Assembly: GCA_041394985.1 (NCBI GenBank)
Contig: JAWLBI010000001.1
Span: 1,612,001 to 1,676,000, forward strand
Origin: JAGLON01 sp041394985
GTDB taxonomy: Bacteria; Zixibacteria; MSB-5A5; GN15; JAAZOE01
Length of the DNA stretch: 64,000 nucleotides
Direction of reading: 5' to 3'
Numbering within the stretch: the stretch's first letter is position 1; each line of letters begins with the position of its first letter. The translations under genes and the position numbers were made by a program. Shown piece by piece: positions 37,214 to 45,832 of the stretch. The notes beneath the pieces were generated by a model. That model was not told the DNA's origin, made no database searches, and was given only the letters and a program-made list of their open reading frames with translations.

Positions 37214-38005
37214 ATGCCATTTGCCGATGCCCGCGGAGTGAAACTCTTTTACGAGGATAAGGGAAAAGGAACACCAATCGTCTTTCTGCATGGTTTTACG
37301 CTCGACCACCGTATGTGGCGGCGGCAGGTAGAATTTTTCAGCGAAAACTACCGAACCATCGCCTACGATTCCCGAGGCCACGGCAAGTCGGATTGCCCGA
37401 AGTCGAATTATTCTCGCGAGGATCGGGTCGTCGATTTACATTATTTCGTGGAAAAGCTCAAACTCACAAAATTCCATCTCGTCGGCCTGTCGATGGGCGG
37501 TGCGACGGCGCTGGGATATGCAATCGATTATCCGCAGACGCTCTTGTCATTAACACTCGTCGATACTGCCGCCGGAGGCTATGCTCCGCCTCCTAAGTAC
37601 AAGGATATGAGAGACTTGGCGCAGAATCTCCCGGTCGAGGAAATCAAGCGGCGCTGGCAGAAATCGACCCTGTTTTATTATGCCAATAAAAATCCCGAGC
37701 TAAAGGCCGAGATGGCTGCCATGATGGACGGCCACTGCGGGAGCCTCTGGACCGACCCCAAACGGGGGACCTATCAGGATCGCGATGATGTCAGCTTATC
37801 AAATCGGATAAAAGTGCCGACATTAATCTATGTGGGGGAAAAGGATAGGTATTTCATTCCCCTGGCCAAAAAGCTGCACGATAACATTGCGGGCAGTGAA
37901 ATCGAGGTGATACCGGATGTCGGGCACATGTCGAATATGGAGGCACCCGAGCGGTTCAACTTCCGGTTGGAACAATTTCTGGAGCGAGTCGAGGCTATAC
38001 TGTGA
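37214..38005 (+). CDS. Alpha/beta hydrolase
   Basis: 263 residues. Oxyanion region FLHGFTLDHRMW near 24-35, nucleophile S93 in GLSMGG, Asp in GEKDRYF near 217-223 and His in PDVGHMSNMEAPERF near 237-251 form a complete triad. Likely a cytoplasmic esterase, lactonase or C-C hydrolase of the 3-oxoadipate enol-lactonase type; substrate unknown. It follows gatA by 5 nt and overlaps the next gene by GTGA. Confidence 0.88.
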   Translation: MPFADARGVKLFYEDKGKGTPIVFLHGFTLDHRMWRRQVEFFSENYRTIAYDSRGHGKSDCPKSNYSREDRVVDLHYFVEKLKLTKFHLVGLSMGGATALGYAIDYPQTLLSLTLVDTAAGGYAPPPKYKDMRDLAQNLPVEEIKRRWQKSTLFYYANKNPELKAEMAAMMDGHCGSLWTDPKRGTYQDRDDVSLSNRIKVPTLIYVGEKDRYFIPLAKKLHDNIAGSEIEVIPDVGHMSNMEAPERFNFRLEQFLERVEAIL

Positions 38006-38571
38006 ATTATTTCGAAATAGTAAAACGATTATCGACGCTGAAAAAGTTTAAGAAACTGTATGCCGAATATATCAGTTTTACGAATCGCTTCGAAAATCCT
38101 GCCGCACTGATCGTCCTGAATAAAATGCGCCCGCTGGCGCCGATGACGATTGATTCGCTCCGAGAAGTCCGCATCGGGACACTCATCACGACCGACGCAC
38201 CTGCTCGCGGCGGAAAGAAATATAAAATCAACATGATCAAGGCGATCTTTCGCGAATCACTCATCCGCCATTTCAATCTCAACGACCAGGAGCCGCTGTG
38301 CGCCATCGAGGCGGCGATCGTGAAATTCGAAACGCTTAAGAGTCGCGCTTTTATTCAACTGTTCAATCCGTTTTTCTGGATTATCGAGTTCGTCGCCTAT
38401 GCGGCGGAAATCCCGTTTCTCATTCTCGAGCGAGCGGGTATCGATATTCTGGAGTTCCGCAAGACTGCCGCGGCGAAGTTTTTCAAAATCTGCATCATGG
38501 TGTGTTTATTGATTGTGCTCGCCGAAACGACCGGTGTGCTCGATTGGGTGATTACGAAACTGGCGTCGTAA
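38002..38571 (+). CDS. Membrane protein of unknown function
   Basis: 189 residues starting at GTG inside the hydrolase stop (GTGA). No family recognised. The N-terminal 110 residues are basic and helical. A hydrophobic stretch NPFFWIIEFVAYAAEIPFL (about 118-136) and a C-terminal helix (about 163-178) suggest two membrane passes. The tight coupling to the hydrolase is the only functional clue. Confidence 0.65.
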   Translation: MNYFEIVKRLSTLKKFKKLYAEYISFTNRFENPAALIVLNKMRPLAPMTIDSLREVRIGTLITTDAPARGGKKYKINMIKAIFRESLIRHFNLNDQEPLCAIEAAIVKFETLKSRAFIQLFNPFFWIIEFVAYAAEIPFLILERAGIDILEFRKTAAAKFFKICIMVCLLIVLAETTGVLDWVITKLAS

Positions 38572-38601
38572 TTCAATTTGTTTTCTTCACGAATGCATAA
38601 T

Positions 38602-38630
38602 AAAAAAGGCAAGTCCCGGTAGAACCTGCC
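38602..38630 (-). terminator. Terminator for the minus-strand DUF3857 genes
   Basis: On the minus strand a GC-rich hairpin GGCAGGTTC/GACTTGCC (one bulge, one mismatch; + coordinates 38608-38630) is followed by six T (38602-38607). It lies 33 nt beyond the stop of the minus-strand gene. It may also act weakly for the + strand gene that ends at 38571. Confidence 0.75.
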
Positions 38631-38662
38631 CTTTAATTTGCGAATTATTTCCAATAAATTGT

Positions 38663-40651
38663 CTATTCCGATTCCTCTCCGATTTTTATGACTGCGATTA
38701 AATCCGAGAAATTCTCACGCGCCTCGAAGAGTTTTTTCACATACGAGTATGTGTCAACTCCCCAGAACGGCGCCTTGAGTATGAACAATCTCTGAATTGA
38801 TATGCCTTCTCCGAATTCCTCGAACGTGACCGTGCAGGATCCGACCAGGTTCGAGTACGTCGTATCGTGGGGGAGTGCCTCGACCGTCCACCCGGCCGGA
38901 AAATTGATTTGCGCCGTTTCCTGCCGCTGGAACGCATAATTGAACAGCATTGGCGTTTTCCGCTCTTTGGAAATAAACGGGTTTTTTGCATTCGAAACGA
39001 ATGAGAATGGCTTCAGCAGAATCTTATCTCCGGTCGCAGACACGTCCGGCTGTTCAATTGTGCAACCAACCGATACGGCTTCATCTCTCATATCGACATT
39101 TTTGAACGATGTTACTTCGATTTTCGTGTCGCCGAATGGACCGTCGATGTTTTCGAGAATTAAATGTTTATAATCGGCCGAGTCTTCATCGAGGAGGTCG
39201 ACTTTCACCGATCGGGCATGATGCCCGGTCAGGCGGGCGCTGAACTCTCCCTCGACCGCCAACTCGTCGTCGATATTATACGTGTAAACGAATGATGATT
39301 TGTTCTCCGTATCTTTGGAGAATGGCGTATTGGCGAATATATCCGCATCGCCGATGAGTGCTGTGATTCCCTCGAGAAACCAGGGGATGCTTCCGAGTGG
39401 TATCATGGCATGGCCCGGAGCATAAAATTTATATGAATCAGGTCCCAATTTTACAGCGACCAGCGTATTGTCGAATTGCCAGAATTTCGCATCGAGTACG
39501 AAGATATCATCGCTGCGATCGCCAGCATAGGCCATCTTGGCATCGATATTCATCTCCCGCAGCATATCGCAGAAGATACGACAAATATCGGTGCGGCCGC
39601 CATATCCCAGTTTGATAACATCATTGACATTATCACGATCTTTCGGGTCTATTTCCTTCTTGGGATTCTTCGGATCTTTCAGGTCGAAGTACGAAAGGTT
39701 GGTGATATTCTCCTGCACCCAGTTATAGGCCTTGGCGATTTTCTCCTCATCCGTAGCGAGAGGTCCGAACGATTCGACGACTTCTTTCAGGCGCTTGTTT
39801 TTCTTTGCGAATTCTTCCTGATTATCAATAATGTTTTCCGCTCGGTTACCCCAGTAGCTCATCGGGTTATCTCGCGCTCCCAGATAACTGAACATTTTCG
39901 TTTGTAGCGCTGCATCGGGCAGTGAATATGGCTCTGCCTCAAACGGGGGAACATCCTTTGTCTTAAAGACGATTTCCTCGGGCTTTTTCAGGTTTGGCAA
40001 TTGCTGGATGTCTATTTCGCTTGTCTTGTTCAGGAACAGGTAGTTTGGCGTAAGATATTTTTCAATGAGTTCCTGCTCCGAACTATAATTAACTGTATAA
40101 ACCGGCAACAGCCAGCGGAATTGAAATGAGAGAACCGGGACATCTTCCTGGAGAATCCATGAGTACATTCCTGTTTCGATTTTTATCATATATTCGACAA
40201 TACAGTCATTCGTTACTGCCGGCATGGTGAATTTTGTCTGTTTCACTTCATCGCCGTCGGATTTGATCACTTTCTTCTCAACAATCATATCTTTCGTTAA
40301 TTCATGAATCTTATTGCCGCGCTCAATTGTCCGCCCCTTGATCTCTTTTATCTTTTGTTCGGTACTGAAGATCGGGACTTCGACATCTCCCCATTTTCTC
40401 CCTTCATCCGAGAGGATGCGTACCCGCCGATAGATAATGACAAATAAATCTCCATCCTGTATATACTTGGTATCCGAAATAACTTCATCGAATATTACGG
40501 CGGCATTGGAGATTTTTCTGGCTGAATCGGCGACTATATTCCAATCTGCCGATGTTATCTGCTTCCATTCAAATTCATCCGCCTGAATGCAGGTCGCGAA
40601 GAACAACAGGCAGCCGACCAGGGTGAAAAGACAATGATTGATTCGTGACAT
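38663..40651 (-). CDS. DUF3857 protein with catalytically dead transglutaminase-like domain
   Basis: 662 residues. Signal sequence (about 1-24), DUF3857 beta domain (about 50-230), transglutaminase-like helical core (about 290-420) and a C-terminal beta region. Aligned to its neighbour, YGDCKDKS becomes YGGRTDIC, QFNHV becomes QFDNT and YFDPTA becomes FYAPGH. Cys, His and Asp of the transglutaminase/protease triad are thus Arg, Asn and Ala. The fold seems kept, so this is likely a periplasmic binding or regulatory pseudoenzyme. It starts 12 nt after the intact paralogue, with AAGGAAG before its ATG. Confidence 0.85.
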   Translation of the reverse strand: MSRINHCLFTLVGCLLFFATCIQADEFEWKQITSADWNIVADSARKISNAAVIFDEVISDTKYIQDGDLFVIIYRRVRILSDEGRKWGDVEVPIFSTEQKIKEIKGRTIERGNKIHELTKDMIVEKKVIKSDGDEVKQTKFTMPAVTNDCIVEYMIKIETGMYSWILQEDVPVLSFQFRWLLPVYTVNYSSEQELIEKYLTPNYLFLNKTSEIDIQQLPNLKKPEEIVFKTKDVPPFEAEPYSLPDAALQTKMFSYLGARDNPMSYWGNRAENIIDNQEEFAKKNKRLKEVVESFGPLATDEEKIAKAYNWVQENITNLSYFDLKDPKNPKKEIDPKDRDNVNDVIKLGYGGRTDICRIFCDMLREMNIDAKMAYAGDRSDDIFVLDAKFWQFDNTLVAVKLGPDSYKFYAPGHAMIPLGSIPWFLEGITALIGDADIFANTPFSKDTENKSSFVYTYNIDDELAVEGEFSARLTGHHARSVKVDLLDEDSADYKHLILENIDGPFGDTKIEVTSFKNVDMRDEAVSVGCTIEQPDVSATGDKILLKPFSFVSNAKNPFISKERKTPMLFNYAFQRQETAQINFPAGWTVEALPHDTTYSNLVGSCTVTFEEFGEGISIQRLFILKAPFWGVDTYSYVKKLFEARENFSDLIAVIKIGEESE

Positions 40652-40663
40652 AGTACTTCCTTG

Positions 40664-42616
40664 CTATGGTTTGACGACAAAAAATCTTTTTGAGTATATC
40701 GCACAGCGCTTACGATCGAAACCGCGCGCCTCGTCATAATCCCCAGGCTCCATCGATTCGCCGGTATATGACTGTTGACTCGATGTCTTATAGACACCAT
40801 TACCGGCGGTACATCGGCATACGATTTCGGCGATGGCGCATGATGCCGTCGCGGAGTCAAGTCCTTCGGATATTATCCAGCCGTCCGGAAGCGTCCAGAT
40901 TATTTCGGACGTGTATGTGGAGGCGTCTCCGAAATTAATGGGATAATGTCGTTCAACTTTTTTCTTCATTTCGGATTTCCGGTCAGGGAAAATGAAATCC
41001 GCCTTAATCATCTTCAAATCGCCGGAGGCCTCGACGTATTGTTTACCTGTTATCGAGAATGCGATCCAGGCCGAGTCCGCATCGGAACCGGTCGTGAAAT
41101 TGGTGATGTCCAGATTCGAAATGGACCGCCCCAGATGTTCCCGCCAGTCTTTTATAAGCTCATCTACACCTGAATTTTTAAAAGTATATGTCAATTGGCC
41201 GGCGCGCTTTTTCCGATCGACGATGCGAACGGTCGCCCCAATTGAGTTGTCCGAGTAAAGCGTTGCCTCGGCGCGATAATCTCGCCGGTAATCATCGGGA
41301 TTGGCATCAGGCATGCGCTGTAATCCGAGGCTCTCTGTATCGATGTGCAGGCAATATCCGCCGTAGAGAGCATGAGGAAGATATCCGAGGGGAGAAGTCT
41401 GAGCAGTCGGGTCGAAGTAGAGCCAGCCGTCTTTAATTGCTCCCGCGAATTGCGCTGGATCATTCAGCGCGCTCTCGGGAATCGCGATGATGACATGATT
41501 GAACTGATACGGCGATGTCATTACCGTATCAAACGGCCGCCCCGCGTTGATTAAGACGGGACAGGAGGGGATATGGATCGCCTTGAGCAGCGCGCACATG
41601 AGCGTCGATTTATCCTTGCAATCTCCATATTTGTTCGAGCAGGTCTGCGATGCGAGGCGCGGCTGGAATCGGCCTTCGCCAAGCTCGACGGCGACATACC
41701 TTATTTCATCCCGGACATATTCGGCAATTAATCTCAACTTCTCATTTACCGTTGTGGCCTTTACCGTCAGGTTGGCGGCGAGAGGCCTGAGTCTGTCATC
41801 CGGGATAGCCTGTGTTTCGTATTTTGCGGCTGCCCACTGCGCGACACTCTGCCACGTCGAAAACTGTTCTTTTGTACTCTCTTCCGGAATGTGGCAGTTG
41901 ACGAATATATATCGAGTGAGGCTCATGTCATCCGGCATAAACGGCTCGTCCGGATAATACGGCTGCCGGGCAATCGACCAGGTATGGACATTTTCTTCCG
42001 ATACCGAATAAGATACATCATCCAGATTGCGGCTGTAGTATTGCAGACTCCATCCCGTGGGAAGAGCGATCGAAGCGGACGCCTCCAGCAATTCCACACC
42101 ACTCCTGATTTTGATATTTTGATAGAGCCCTTCCGATCCCTTTTTCTCCTTTATCGTATACTCGTAAGCAATGATGTCATCCGCGAAGGTCTCCGGAAAG
42201 GTCGCGATAAGCGAGGAATACTCATTGTACCCGCTGGTATTAAGATCGGAGGCGATTTCCACGATATCGCTTTTTTCCAGAGTCTGCTCGATACCATTTT
42301 TATCGATGCGCCATCCTTTCAGACCGGTGACTTTACGATTCGGACTGAGCAATACATTGACAACGGTCTGATTCCCGCCTTTGCCCGCGATCAGTCGATA
42401 GACATGTTTGACATCCGTCTCGGCGCTGCCGTTCGGCGAAATCTTTGTATCGTATGAGTAATGAAGCAGGACCGCGGTCGCGTCTTCGCTCATGTCGCCG
42501 GGATTGGGTTTATCGGCATGGAATTTTACCCACCCGGGAGCGGAATAGACTTGCGAAAATGTGAATAGAAGAAAAAAGAAAATCCCAATCGTTGCCAAAC
42601 GAGAAACTTGTATCAC
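40664..42616 (-). CDS. DUF3857/transglutaminase-like periplasmic protein (intact triad)
   Basis: 650 residues from a GTG with GGGAGGG upstream. Signal sequence (about 1-25, ending VYSAPG), DUF3857 domain, then a transglutaminase-like core with Cys in KYGDCKDKS (about 330-338), His in QFNHVIIAI (about 372-380) and Asp in YFDPTA (about 402-407). This tandem layout is frequent in Bacteroidetes and allies; the substrate is unknown. It probably acts on peptides or proteins in the periplasm. First gene of a two-gene minus-strand operon. Confidence 0.88.
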   Translation of the reverse strand: MIQVSRLATIGIFFFLLFTFSQVYSAPGWVKFHADKPNPGDMSEDATAVLLHYSYDTKISPNGSAETDVKHVYRLIAGKGGNQTVVNVLLSPNRKVTGLKGWRIDKNGIEQTLEKSDIVEIASDLNTSGYNEYSSLIATFPETFADDIIAYEYTIKEKKGSEGLYQNIKIRSGVELLEASASIALPTGWSLQYYSRNLDDVSYSVSEENVHTWSIARQPYYPDEPFMPDDMSLTRYIFVNCHIPEESTKEQFSTWQSVAQWAAAKYETQAIPDDRLRPLAANLTVKATTVNEKLRLIAEYVRDEIRYVAVELGEGRFQPRLASQTCSNKYGDCKDKSTLMCALLKAIHIPSCPVLINAGRPFDTVMTSPYQFNHVIIAIPESALNDPAQFAGAIKDGWLYFDPTAQTSPLGYLPHALYGGYCLHIDTESLGLQRMPDANPDDYRRDYRAEATLYSDNSIGATVRIVDRKKRAGQLTYTFKNSGVDELIKDWREHLGRSISNLDITNFTTGSDADSAWIAFSITGKQYVEASGDLKMIKADFIFPDRKSEMKKKVERHYPINFGDASTYTSEIIWTLPDGWIISEGLDSATASCAIAEIVCRCTAGNGVYKTSSQQSYTGESMEPGDYDEARGFDRKRCAIYSKRFFVVKP

Positions 42617-42759
42617 GGCGGCCCTCCCATGCCTTTGTGCGCACCCTGTAATGCCCTGCGCGCAATGCGAAGTCTTGTCAGAAAATAACCAAGAACTTTC
42701 TCGCTGTCAATGTCAGATGGACAGTAATATTGACAATTTCGCTGTAATGAATAGAAATT

Positions 42760-42820
42760 ATTCTGGTCATTCCAGAGAGGGCGTCATTCTTATGATGACC
42801 GAGTCGGGAATCCAGTGAAT
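42760..42820. repeat. GTCATTC-family palindromic element, copy 1
   Basis: Imperfect inverted repeat: ATTCTGG (42760-42766) faces CCAGTGAAT (42812-42820), with an inner GTCATTCTTATGATGACCG (42783-42801). The inner 19-mer recurs at 57149-57167 with two C/T differences. Confidence 0.6.
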
Positions 42821-42914
42821 CGCATCACAAATCAAAACAAAACCCGTTTCCGCTGTTGCCGGAGAATGGGTTTACGGATAAATTGTTATGATAATGAGAT
42901 TAAAAAAAACGTAG

Positions 42915-42986
42915 GTCAAGACCCCTGCCGCAGGCCCTGACGAAGGAAGGGCCGCAGGGCCGACGCGAAGCTGAGGAGGTCTTGAC
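42915..42986. repeat. REP element, copy 1
   Basis: A 72-bp palindromic unit. GTCAAGACC at the left pairs with GGTCTTGAC at the right, with an inner hairpin GGCCCT/AGGGCC. It matches copy 2 (43078-43149) at 68 of 72 positions. Located 180 bp before the RAYT start. Confidence 0.9.
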
Positions 42987-43077
42987 GGAATTGAATGAAA
43001 CAAACCATAGATTGTAATAAATGTGATAGACATATATAATTATTTGGCATAATATTTAACGAATATTTTAAACGTAG

Positions 43078-43149
43078 GTCAAGACCCCTGCCGCAGGCCC
43101 TGACGATGGAAGGGCCGCAGGGCCGAGGCGTAGCCGAGGAGGTCTTGAC
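43078..43149. repeat. REP element, copy 2
   Basis: 72 bp, same orientation as copy 1 and differing at 4 positions. It ends 17 nt before the RAYT start codon. Two of the differences fall in the right inner arm and tell the copies apart (GACGCGAAGCTG against GAGGCGTAGCCG). Confidence 0.9.
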
Positions 43150-43166
43150 AGGAATGAATAACCATT

Positions 43167-43664
43167 GTGTCAAACTTAAGAAGATATAATCCTTACGGAC
43201 GTCCGGTTTTCATTACATCCGTAACATATAATCGACAACCTTTTCTATCGAAAAATGAAGATGTCTTAGTTGAATCGATGAAATCCATCGCTTCAAGAAT
43301 CAACATTGAACTCGTTGCGTGGGTTATTCTACCGGAGCATATACATTTGTTACTCAATGCTTACAATCGTAATTATGCGGAAATTATGCATCGAATCAAA
43401 CTTTCGTTTTCAACGAATTATCGAAAAAAGCATCACCTCAAATCAGGCAGGATTTGGCAACTGCGCTATTGGGATCATATAATCAGAGATGAAATGGATT
43501 TTAATCGGCATTTGGATTATATTCACTATAACCCTGTTAAACATGGATTAATCAATAATCCAGGTTTATATCCGTATTCTTCGATACACAAGTTTGCCGA
43601 TGTATATCAGTCGGATTGGGGAGTGATTGAAAAACCATTGTTCGAGGGAGAATTTGGGGAGTGA
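43167..43664 (+). CDS. REP-associated tyrosine transposase (RAYT, Y1/IS200-like)
   Basis: 165 residues, usual for RAYTs. The N-terminus LRRYNPYGRPVFITSVT, the HUH pair in LPEHIHLLL (about 57-65) and the catalytic tyrosine in YIHYNPVKHGL (about 117-127) are all present. Single-strand transposases of this group recognise REP hairpins and are usually single copy and domesticated. The gene is bracketed by REP elements on both sides, exactly the expected context. Starts at GTG; AGGA lies 13 nt upstream, so translation may be weak. No frameshift seen, so it may be functional. Confidence 0.92.
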   Translation: MSNLRRYNPYGRPVFITSVTYNRQPFLSKNEDVLVESMKSIASRINIELVAWVILPEHIHLLLNAYNRNYAEIMHRIKLSFSTNYRKKHHLKSGRIWQLRYWDHIIRDEMDFNRHLDYIHYNPVKHGLINNPGLYPYSSIHKFADVYQSDWGVIEKPLFEGEFGE

Positions 43665-43695
43665 TAATCGTAAAATCATCGCGCCACGCGCGAAT

Positions 43696-43779
43696 GTCAA
43701 GACCACAGTCCGCCCAGGCGGATTGACCTATGTGAAGAAGGGATGTCAAGACCTCGCGACCTGCGGCATGGGTCTTGAC
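43696..43779. repeat. Degenerate REP pair downstream of RAYT, in the gatB leader
   Basis: GTCAAGACC occurs at 43696-43704 followed by a hairpin TCCGCC/GGCGGA. It occurs again at 43745-43753, paired with GGTCTTGAC at 43771-43779 (35-bp unit). The ends match the 72-bp REPs but the cores differ. The last hairpin ends 18 nt before the gatB ATG. Confidence 0.82.
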
Positions 43780-43797
43780 TTACAAAAAGAGAGAGAG

Positions 43798-45231
43798 ATG
43801 TCTTTGCCGTACGATGCCATAATCGGACTTGAGGTGCATGCGCAGCTTGAAACGCACACCAAGCTGTTTTGCGGATGCGCGGTCGAATTCGGCGCACAGC
43901 CGAACAGTCGCACCTGTCCGGTGTGTCTCGGAATGCCGGGAACACTCCCGGTCATCAACGAGAAAGCCGTCGAGTATGCGCTCAAGATGATCCTCGCCGT
44001 CGGCGGCACGGTACATCTACACTCCGAATTCGCGCGTAAAAACTATTTCTATCCCGACCTGCCCAAAGGCTATCAAATCTCACAAAATGACAAACCAATC
44101 GGCACCGAGGGACAGGTAGTTCTCGATGATGGATTCACTATACGCATCAATCGCATCCATCTGGAAGAAGACGCCGGGAAATCGTTGCACCCCGAATCCG
44201 GTGAATCATTCTCGCGAATCGATCTCAACCGCTGCGGCACTCCGCTGATCGAAATCGTTACCGAACCTGATTTGCGCACAGCCGAACAAGCCTACGAATA
44301 CCTGACGAAAATTCGCCAACTTGTGCGCTATCTCGGAATCTGCTCAGGCGATATGGAAAAAGGCGCTCTCCGCTGTGACGCCAACATCTCGCTTCGACCG
44401 AAAGGGGAGGATACCCTCGGAGTTAAAACCGAGCTGAAAAACCTCAACTCAATCCGCGCCGTCAAAAAAGCCCTGGAATTCGAAATAATTCGCCAGACCA
44501 ATCTCCTCGAATCCGGCCAAAACGTCATCCAGGACACGCGCCTCTGGGACGAATCAACTCTGCAAACCGAGTCCATGCGGGTGAAAGAGGAAGCCGACGA
44601 TTACCGCTATTTCCCCGAACCGGATCTGCCGCCGCTGGTCCTGACCAATGAACTCGTCAAGTCCGTCCGAAAATCGCTCCCGGAACTGCCCGAGGCGAAG
44701 AAAAACCGGCTGATAACCGAGTACAAAATCTCAGAATATGACGCCGGCGTTATCTCGAAAGACACCGCTCTCGCCGCCTATTTCGAGGTGTTGGCCAATG
44801 AAACCGGCGATAGTGCCTTGTCTGCAAATTGGCTCATGAATATAGTCTTACAGGTAATAGGTGAACTTTCACTTGAAGTCGATGCCTTCCCGATCCCACC
44901 ATGGCAATTAGCCGAACTTCTCACCCTTCAGAAAAACGGGACTATTTCTGCCAAAAATGCCCGAGATATTTTTGCCGAGATGCTTGACACCGGCCGCTCA
45001 CCTTCTGTTATTATGGAAGCAAGAGGATTGACACAGGTAAGTGACGAGCGGGAAATCGAGGGTATTATCGATGATATCCTGGCCGCCCGGGGCGATATGG
45101 TCGAGGCCTATCGGCAGGGAAGAGTCCAATTGTTCGATTTCTTTGTCGGGCAGGTCATGAAGGCGACCAAGGGCCGGGCCAACCCAGCCGTCGTTACCCA
45201 AGTCTTGAAGGATAAACTGAATGGCAGATAA
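43798..45231 (+). CDS. gatB: GatB, Asp/Glu-tRNA amidotransferase subunit B
   Basis: 477 residues from the ATG at 43798, where the family N-terminus (YDAIIGLEVHAQL) begins and GAGAGAGAG lies upstream; the frame is open further upstream only through REP sequence. The kinase-like domain includes KNYFYPDLPKGYQIS near 81-95. C-terminal YqeY-like tail near 330-475. It phosphorylates and amidates Glu/Asp on misacylated tRNA with ammonia from GatA. It overlaps purN by 11 nt and heads a long housekeeping transcript. Confidence 0.96.
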   Translation: MSLPYDAIIGLEVHAQLETHTKLFCGCAVEFGAQPNSRTCPVCLGMPGTLPVINEKAVEYALKMILAVGGTVHLHSEFARKNYFYPDLPKGYQISQNDKPIGTEGQVVLDDGFTIRINRIHLEEDAGKSLHPESGESFSRIDLNRCGTPLIEIVTEPDLRTAEQAYEYLTKIRQLVRYLGICSGDMEKGALRCDANISLRPKGEDTLGVKTELKNLNSIRAVKKALEFEIIRQTNLLESGQNVIQDTRLWDESTLQTESMRVKEEADDYRYFPEPDLPPLVLTNELVKSVRKSLPELPEAKKNRLITEYKISEYDAGVISKDTALAAYFEVLANETGDSALSANWLMNIVLQVIGELSLEVDAFPIPPWQLAELLTLQKNGTISAKNARDIFAEMLDTGRSPSVIMEARGLTQVSDEREIEGIIDDILAARGDMVEAYRQGRVQLFDFFVGQVMKATKGRANPAVVTQVLKDKLNGR

Positions 45232-45832
45232 AATCCGTCTGGCGGTATTTGTATCCGGCGGGGGCACGAATCTTCAGTCAATAATCGATAACTGCGCGAC
45301 CGGGGATATCCCCGGCGAAGTCGTTTTAGTCGTCTCTAATAAATCCAAAGCATACGGATTGGAACGGGCGGCGAAAGCCGGAATCGATTCGATTGTCTAT
45401 ATTCGCAAGCAGTTCCCCGACGGCAAATCGGCCGATGAGTTTATTCTATCGGAACTGACAAAACGCCGTATAGATGTTATTGCGCTGGCCGGGTATCTGA
45501 AAATGCTCCCGCCCAAGGTCATTGAGACCTATCGGGGGAGGATTCTCAATATTCATCCCGCCCTGTTGCCGAAATTCGGCGGCAAGGGAATGTACGGGCT
45601 GCATGTTCACCGGGCGGTAGTTGAGGCGAGGGAAACCGAGAGCGGCGTCACGATTCACGAGGTCGATGAAATCTACGACCACGGCAGAATCGTCGCCCAG
45701 GAAAAAGTCCCGGTTTTTCCCGAAGACACGCCCGATGAAGTGGCTGCGCGAGTGTTAAAAGTGGAACATACGCTGTATCCGAGAGTTATAAAGGAATTGG
45801 CTGAACAACTGTTAAAGGAAAGAAAACAATGA
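45221..45832 (+). CDS. purN: PurN, phosphoribosylglycinamide formyltransferase
   Basis: 203 residues. N-terminal LAVFVSGGGTNLQSII (about 5-20) binds GAR. The folate site has NIHPALLPKFGGKGMYG (about 108-124), with the catalytic Asn and His, and the later GVTIHEVDEIYDHG (about 140-153) with Asp. Third step of purine synthesis, dependent on 10-formyl-THF. It overlaps purC by 4 nt (ATGA). Confidence 0.96.
   Translation: MADKIRLAVFVSGGGTNLQSIIDNCATGDIPGEVVLVVSNKSKAYGLERAAKAGIDSIVYIRKQFPDGKSADEFILSELTKRRIDVIALAGYLKMLPPKVIETYRGRILNIHPALLPKFGGKGMYGLHVHRAVVEARETESGVTIHEVDEIYDHGRIVAQEKVPVFPEDTPDEVAARVLKVEHTLYPRVIKELAEQLLKERKQ

Larger units (their letters stand above)
42617..43166. other. 550-bp non-coding gap with palindromic elements
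   Basis: Separates the divergent DUF3857 operon and the RAYT gene. It holds one GTCATTC-type palindrome (42760-42820) and two REP elements (42915-42986, 43078-43149). An imperfect hairpin with AAACCC/GGGTTT ends lies at about 42840-42876. The sequence between the two REPs is AT-rich. I see no credible coding frame. Confidence 0.7.

Noticed and set aside
42915..43149. Possible CRISPR array
   Set aside because: Only two 72-bp palindromic copies 91 bp apart, with further degenerate copies past a transposase gene and no cas genes. The pattern is REP, not CRISPR.
43627..43797. Upstream extension of gatB
   Set aside because: The open frame simply reads through REP sequence; the conserved GatB N-terminus starts at 43798.
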